Position numbers and translations under genes: made by a program. Shown piece by piece: positions 60,296 through 64,000 of a stretch of 64,000 nucleotides of DNA. Source of the stretch: Mycobacterium sp. ST-F2 (GTDB lineage Bacteria; Actinomycetota; Actinomycetes; Mycobacteriales; Mycobacteriaceae); assembly GCF_001905655.1 (NCBI RefSeq), contig NZ_JMHT01000003.1, positions 1 to 64,000 on the forward strand, given 5' to 3'. The notes under the pieces were generated by a model. It was not told where the DNA came from. It saw nothing but the letters and a program-made list of their open reading frames with translations, and ran no database searches. Position 1 is the stretch's first letter. Every line of letters starts with the position of its first letter.

Positions 60296-62813
60296 AGAAG
60301 CTCCGCAACGCCGCAGCCATCTGGTCGCGGATGGGTACCCCGGACACGACCAGGTCGACCATCGTCGTCGACAGGTGGGTGTGGCCGCGGGCCTGGACGT
60401 GTTCGGTGGGCACGCCGGCCGCGGCCAGCGCGGCGGCGTAGGCGTTGCCCTCGTCGCGCAGCGGGTCGAACTGGCACGTCACCACCATCGCCGGGGGCAG
60501 GCCGGAGAGGTCGCCGCGCAGCGGAGCCCGGCGCGGATCATCGGCGGGTCCGTCGTACAGCTCGGCGAACCACTGCATGAGTGGCGTGGTCAGCCCGTAG
60601 CCCTCGGCGTTCTCCACATACGACGGGTACGGCTGCGCGTCGGTCACCGGCGTCAGCAGGAGCTGCCCACGGATGTGCGGGCCGCCGTGATCGCGCGCCC
60701 ACTGGCACACGACGGCCGCGATGTTTCCGCCGGCGCTCCACCCGGCGACCGCCAGCCGGTCGGGGATACCGCCGAGCGCGGCGGCGTTGTCGGCGGCCCA
60801 CTGCAGCGCGGCGATGCCGTCCTCGATGGCCGCGGGGAACGGGTGTTCCGGTGCATGCCGGTAGTTCATCGACAGGACGAGCGCATCGGCCCGCACGCAC
60901 AGGTCGCGGCAGAGGGGATCGTCGGATGCGGCGTCGCCCAGTACCCAGCCGCCGCCGTGGAAGTAGACGACCACCGGGTGCGGCCGCGGCGTCGCCGGCC
61001 GGTACAGCCGGAAGTCGAGTTCGCCCGCGAATACACCGTCGATGATCTCGCCGACGTCCGGACCGGGTGGGCGCGCGGCATTCGCCTCGATCATGGCGGC
61101 GCGCGCCAGTTCGACCGGAAGTGATTCCAGCGGAGGCGGATTCATCAGAGCGACCATGTCCAGCATCGCCTGGACGTCCGGTTGCAGCCGCCGGACGACG
61201 CCGTCGTGGCACTGCGAACCGGCCGGTCCGGTCAGTTGGAAACCGAGGTAATCCTGGCCGACGACGTCGGCGCAGGCCGCGCCGTAGAAGTCGACACCTG
61301 CGGCGTAGGGCATGAAGACCTGAGCCTTGCCGGGGATGTTGGCACCGACGTACCACGAATCCGCTTGCGGGAACATGGTGATGGCGCCCGCGTCGGCGAC
61401 GTGCTGCATCCAGCCGGCTTCGGCGGTCGGGGTCGGTTCGATGGTGTCGAAGCCGTGCTCGCGCAGATACGTCAGAGTGTCGGCGACGAGTTCGACGTGC
61501 TGTTCGATCGAGACCGCCATGTTGGACAGCACCGACGGGCTGCCCGGTCCGGTGATGAGGAACAGGTTCGGGAACCCGGTGGTGGTGAGGCCGAGGTAGG
61601 TCGACGGCCCTTGTGCCCATTTGTCTTTCAGGGTGATGCCGTCGCACCCGACGATGTCGATGGCCGTCACCGCGCCGGTGATGGCGTCGAAGCCGGTGGC
61701 GAGCACCAGCGCGTCGATGTCGAACGATTCGCCGACGGTCTCGACACCGCGTTCGGTGACACCGACCAGTGGCTGGGTCCGTAGGTCGACCAGGCGCACG
61801 TGCGCCTCGTTGAACGTCGCGTAGTAGTTGGTGTCCAGGCAGAGGCGCTTCGCGCCCACCGGGTAACCGGTGGGGCACAACATTTCTGCGATCTTCGGAT
61901 CGTGGACCGTGGCGCGAATCTTGTCGCGGATGAAGTCGGCGTACGAGTCGTTGGCGGCGGGGTTGCTCATCAGATCCGAGAACATGTTGAGGGTTTCCAG
62001 GAGTTCGCCGATCTGCCAGGCGCGTTCGTAGCGCTGCCACCGGTAGACCTCGGGCACCGAGAACGTCGGGATCAGCGTGCGCTCCTGCGGCACCCCACCG
62101 AACGACGCGCGCGCTGCCGCGCGGTAGGCGGGCTCATCGGCCAGCGCCTCCTGCTTGTCCGGCGATACCGGTCCGTTGTGCGCCGGGATGGAGAAGCACG
62201 GCGTGCGCTGGAAGACGGTCAGTTGCGCGGCCTGCGCGGCGATCAGCGGAATGGACTGGATACCCGACGATCCGGTGCCGATCACCCCGACCCGCTTGCC
62301 GGTGAAGTCGACCGGCTCGTGCGGCCAGCGGTTGGTGTAATACGTTTCGCCCGTGAAGGTTTCGATGCCCGGGATGTCGGGCACTTTGGGGATCGACAGG
62401 CACCCCGTGGCCATCACGAGGTGGCGGCACGTCACGTCGTCGCCGGAGTCGGCGCGCACCCGCCACCGGTCACCATCCCAATGGGCACTGGTGACCCGGG
62501 TGCCGAGCGTGATGTCGCGGCGAAGGTCGAACTTGTCGGCGACGTGGTTCAGGTATCTCAGGATTTCCGGCTGGGTCGCGTACTTCTCCGACCACTGCCA
62601 GTCCCGTCGCCAATCCGGGTCGAAGCTGAACATGTAGTCGAGGCTGGGGATGTCGACGCGCGCGCCGGGGTAGCGGTTCCAGTACCAGGTGCCGCCGATG
62701 TCGTCGGCCGCCTCGAAGACGCGCACAGAAAAGCCGTGCTCGCGCAGTTTGTGGATCAGGTACAGGCCGGCGAACCCGGCTCCGACTACGACGGCGTCGA
62801 CTTCGGACGTCAT
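60276..62813 (-). CDS. Baeyer-Villiger monooxygenase fused to alpha/beta hydrolase
   Basis: 845 residues in two parts. Residues 1-530: FAD motif [10 protein letters not shown] near 10, fingerprint [12 protein letters not shown] near 166 (Tyr where His is usual), NADPH motif GTGSSGIQ near 186 - a type I BVMO. Residues about 560-845: HSL-type alpha/beta hydrolase with HGGGWV near 630, GWSAGG near 710 and His in ARGHTHLS near 817. A BVMO makes an ester or lactone and the hydrolase can open it, so one polypeptide could carry a two-step ketone degradation. ATG 62813 with GGAGG 5 nt upstream. Confidence 0.9.
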   Translation of the reverse strand: MTSEVDAVVVGAGFAGLYLIHKLREHGFSVRVFEAADDIGGTWYWNRYPGARVDIPSLDYMFSFDPDWRRDWQWSEKYATQPEILRYLNHVADKFDLRRDITLGTRVTSAHWDGDRWRVRADSGDDVTCRHLVMATGCLSIPKVPDIPGIETFTGETYYTNRWPHEPVDFTGKRVGVIGTGSSGIQSIPLIAAQAAQLTVFQRTPCFSIPAHNGPVSPDKQEALADEPAYRAAARASFGGVPQERTLIPTFSVPEVYRWQRYERAWQIGELLETLNMFSDLMSNPAANDSYADFIRDKIRATVHDPKIAEMLCPTGYPVGAKRLCLDTNYYATFNEAHVRLVDLRTQPLVGVTERGVETVGESFDIDALVLATGFDAITGAVTAIDIVGCDGITLKDKWAQGPSTYLGLTTTGFPNLFLITGPGSPSVLSNMAVSIEQHVELVADTLTYLREHGFDTIEPTPTAEAGWMQHVADAGAITMFPQADSWYVGANIPGKAQVFMPYAAGVDFYGAACADVVGQDYLGFQLTGPAGSQCHDGVVRRLQPDVQAMLDMVALMNPPPLESLPVELARAAMIEANAARPPGPDVGEIIDGVFAGELDFRLYRPATPRPHPVVVYFHGGGWVLGDAASDDPLCRDLCVRADALVLSMNYRHAPEHPFPAAIEDGIAALQWAADNAAALGGIPDRLAVAGWSAGGNIAAVVCQWARDHGGPHIRGQLLLTPVTDAQPYPSYVENAEGYGLTTPLMQWFAELYDGPADDPRRAPLRGDLSGLPPAMVVTCQFDPLRDEGNAYAAALAAAGVPTEHVQARGHTHLSTTMVDLVVSGVPIRDQMAAALRSFFTSPRA

Positions 62814-62890
62814 TGGCACCTCCGTCAATTCCACGCAAGTATCGCGCCGGGACGGGAACATTTGGGCCGGTTCGCGAGGTTGGGTCAGTC

Positions 62891-63322
62891 ATGACCGAAT
62901 TCACGGACGCCGCGTCCTTCCATGCCTTCAACGCCGCCATCGTCGACGAGTTCCGCGCCAACGGCGGCAAGGTGGGTGGCCAGTTCGAGGGCGGCAACCT
63001 GCTGCTGTTGCACACCACGGGTGCCAAGTCGGGTCAGCCGCGGATGTCGCCGCTGGCCTATCTGCCGGTCGACGGCAAGATCATCATCGTCGGCTCGAAG
63101 GCCGGTGCCGATACCAATCCCGACTGGGTGCACAACCTGCGGGCAAATCCCCACGCGCGCATCGAGATTGGTGAAGACCAATATGACGTCGCCGCGCGCG
63201 AACTGCCCGCGGACGAACGTGATGCCACCTACCCGCTCATCACGGCCGTGGCACCGCAGTTCGCCGACTACCAGGCGAAGACGTCACGCGTCATCCCGCT
63301 GTTCGAGCTCGTTCGCGCCTGA
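62891..63322 (+). CDS. Deazaflavin-dependent nitroreductase-family protein (Ddn-like)
   Basis: 143 residues with the Ddn/FDR split-barrel pattern: EFRANGGKVGGQFEGGNLLLLHTTGAKSGQPRMSPLAYL, ...NPDWVHNLRANPHARIEIG, ...ERDATYPLITAVAPQFADYQAKTSRVIPLFELV. These enzymes use F420H2 to reduce menaquinone or nitro compounds. ATG 62891 chosen by family alignment; the 77-bp gap to the divergent monooxygenase fusion should hold both promoters. Followed by a strong terminator. Confidence 0.9.
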   Translation: MTEFTDAASFHAFNAAIVDEFRANGGKVGGQFEGGNLLLLHTTGAKSGQPRMSPLAYLPVDGKIIIVGSKAGADTNPDWVHNLRANPHARIEIGEDQYDVAARELPADERDATYPLITAVAPQFADYQAKTSRVIPLFELVRA

Positions 63323-63330
63323 GTGTGGCC

Positions 63331-63371
63331 GCAGCCCCGGCAGAGCAGGGGGACGGATCTGCCGGGGCTGC
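63331..63371. terminator. Bidirectional terminator
   Basis: 14-bp perfect stem GCAGCCCCGGCAGA (63331-63344) / TCTGCCGGGGCTGC (63358-63371), loop 13 nt, between the convergent Ddn-like gene (stop 63322) and thiolase gene (stop 63388). Confidence 0.8.
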
Positions 63372-63387
63372 GTCATTCAGGGTGTCT

Positions 63388-64000
63388 TTACAGCCGCTCG
63401 ATGATGGTGGCGTTGGCCATGCCGCCGCCTTCACACATCACCTGCAGGCCGTAGCGTCCGCCGCGCTGATCGAGGGCGTTGACCAAGGTGCTCATGATGC
63501 GGGCACCGCTGGCGCCCAGCGGGTGGCCGATGGCGATGGCGCCGCCGTTGACGTTGGTCTTCTCGAGGTCAGCGCCGGTATCGGCCGCCCATGCCAGCAC
63601 CACCGACGCGAATGCCTCGTTCACCTCGAACAGGTCGATGTCGGACAGCGACAGGCCGGACCGGGCCAGCACCTTCTCGGTCGCGGGGATGACGCCGGTC
63701 AGCATGTACAGCGGGTCCGAGCCGACGGCGGTCATGGTGTGGATCCGAGCGAGCGGCTTGAGGCCGTGGCTGCGGGCGAACGCGCCGCTGGTGATCATGA
63801 CCGCCGCGCTGCCGTCGGACAGCGGCGACGAGTTGCCGGGCGTAATCTCCCAACGGATTTGGGGGAAGCGCGCGGCATAGGCGTCGCTGTAGAACGCCGG
63901 CTTCAGCCCGGACAGGGTCTCCACCGAGGTGCCGGGCCGGATGATCTCGTCGGCGGTCAGGCCGGCCACCGGCACGAGTTCATTGTCGAACAGCCCGTCC
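63388..64000 (-). CDS. Acetyl-CoA acetyltransferase/thiolase (N-terminus outside window)
   Basis: C-terminal about 204 residues of a thiolase. The frame is open to the right edge. Present are the second thiolase signature NVNGGAIAIGHPLGASGARIM (catalytic His) and the C-terminal active-site CEGGGMANATIIERL (catalytic Cys); the N-terminal acylated Cys lies outside the window. Earlier ...FEVNEAFASVVLAW fits as well. Probably a beta-oxidation or acetoacetyl-CoA enzyme; exact role undetermined. Ends 17 nt from the shared terminator. Confidence 0.88.
   Translation of the reverse strand, partial: DGLFDNELVPVAGLTADEIIRPGTSVETLSGLKPAFYSDAYAARFPQIRWEITPGNSSPLSDGSAAVMITSGAFARSHGLKPLARIHTMTAVGSDPLYMLTGVIPATEKVLARSGLSLSDIDLFEVNEAFASVVLAWAADTGADLEKTNVNGGAIAIGHPLGASGARIMSTLVNALDQRGGRYGLQVMCEGGGMANATIIERL

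Noticed and set aside
1..64000. tRNA, rRNA, CRISPR arrays, transposases, integrases
   Set aside because: Looked for on both strands; nothing convincing seen. Without a covariance search small RNAs cannot be excluded.

Overview
The window is GC-rich, densely coding actinobacterial chromosome. Gene content and order point to a fast-growing Mycobacterium (Mycolicibacterium type). It carries secD-secF-lipoprotein-apt-relA, then a cyclophilin, an MBL-fold hydrolase and hisS, and further on an Rv2578c-type radical SAM gene, a neutral zinc metallopeptidase, a SRPBCC protein, a panE-like gene and aspS. From memory this is the same order and relative orientation as Rv2587c to Rv2572c of M. tuberculosis. 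Mycofactocin-coupled SDR, F420-type oxidoreductases, a DUF222/HNH (13E12) gene, MPT63 and UsfY homologues agree. No tRNA, rRNA, CRISPR array, transposase or integrase was recognised.

Layout. 1-7.2 kb: protein export (SecD partial, SecF), an oligopeptide-binding-type lipoprotein, purine salvage (apt) and the bifunctional (p)ppGpp enzyme. 7.2-13.0 kb: accessory insert (thioesterase, HxlR regulator, SDR, tautomerase, a 5'-truncated YhcG-type nuclease, an alpha/beta hydrolase, zwf). 13.1-16.8 kb: cyclophilin, anchored DsbA-like protein, MBL hydrolase, hisS. 16.9-19.5 kb: exported catalase-family peroxidase with a cytochrome b561, dtd, a secreted protein.

19.5-39.3 kb is the most striking part: a stress island inserted between hisS and the radical SAM gene. 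It holds KatE, ChaB, CsbD, a pyruvate-oxidase-type TPP enzyme, an orphan SigF-family sigma factor, CDGSH, DoxX, UsfY and hemerythrin proteins, low-affinity iron permease-like proteins, a cytochrome oxidase subunit I and Dps. At least twelve promoters matching the mycobacterial SigF pattern (GTTT, 15-17 nt, GGGTA) sit in front of these genes, several in divergent pairs. Two genes inside it (iron-containing redox enzyme; M42 peptidase) are each interrupted by a single in-frame stop codon.

39.3-54.8 kb: F420-type oxidoreductase, PAS-ANTAR regulator, radical SAM gene with a perfect LexA box, TetR-controlled alcohol/ketone oxidation clusters, HNH gene, exported MsrA/MsrB pair, metallopeptidase, carboxylesterase, SRPBCC, MPT63, phosphoribosyltransferase and a secreted repeat protein. 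54.9-64 kb: large LuxR-type ATPase regulator, panE-like reductase, aspS, a Baeyer-Villiger monooxygenase fused to an alpha/beta hydrolase, a deazaflavin-dependent reductase and a partial thiolase.

Gene starts were moved inward from the longest open frame where a Shine-Dalgarno sequence, a stop-start overlap or family alignment supported it; reasons are given per entry.
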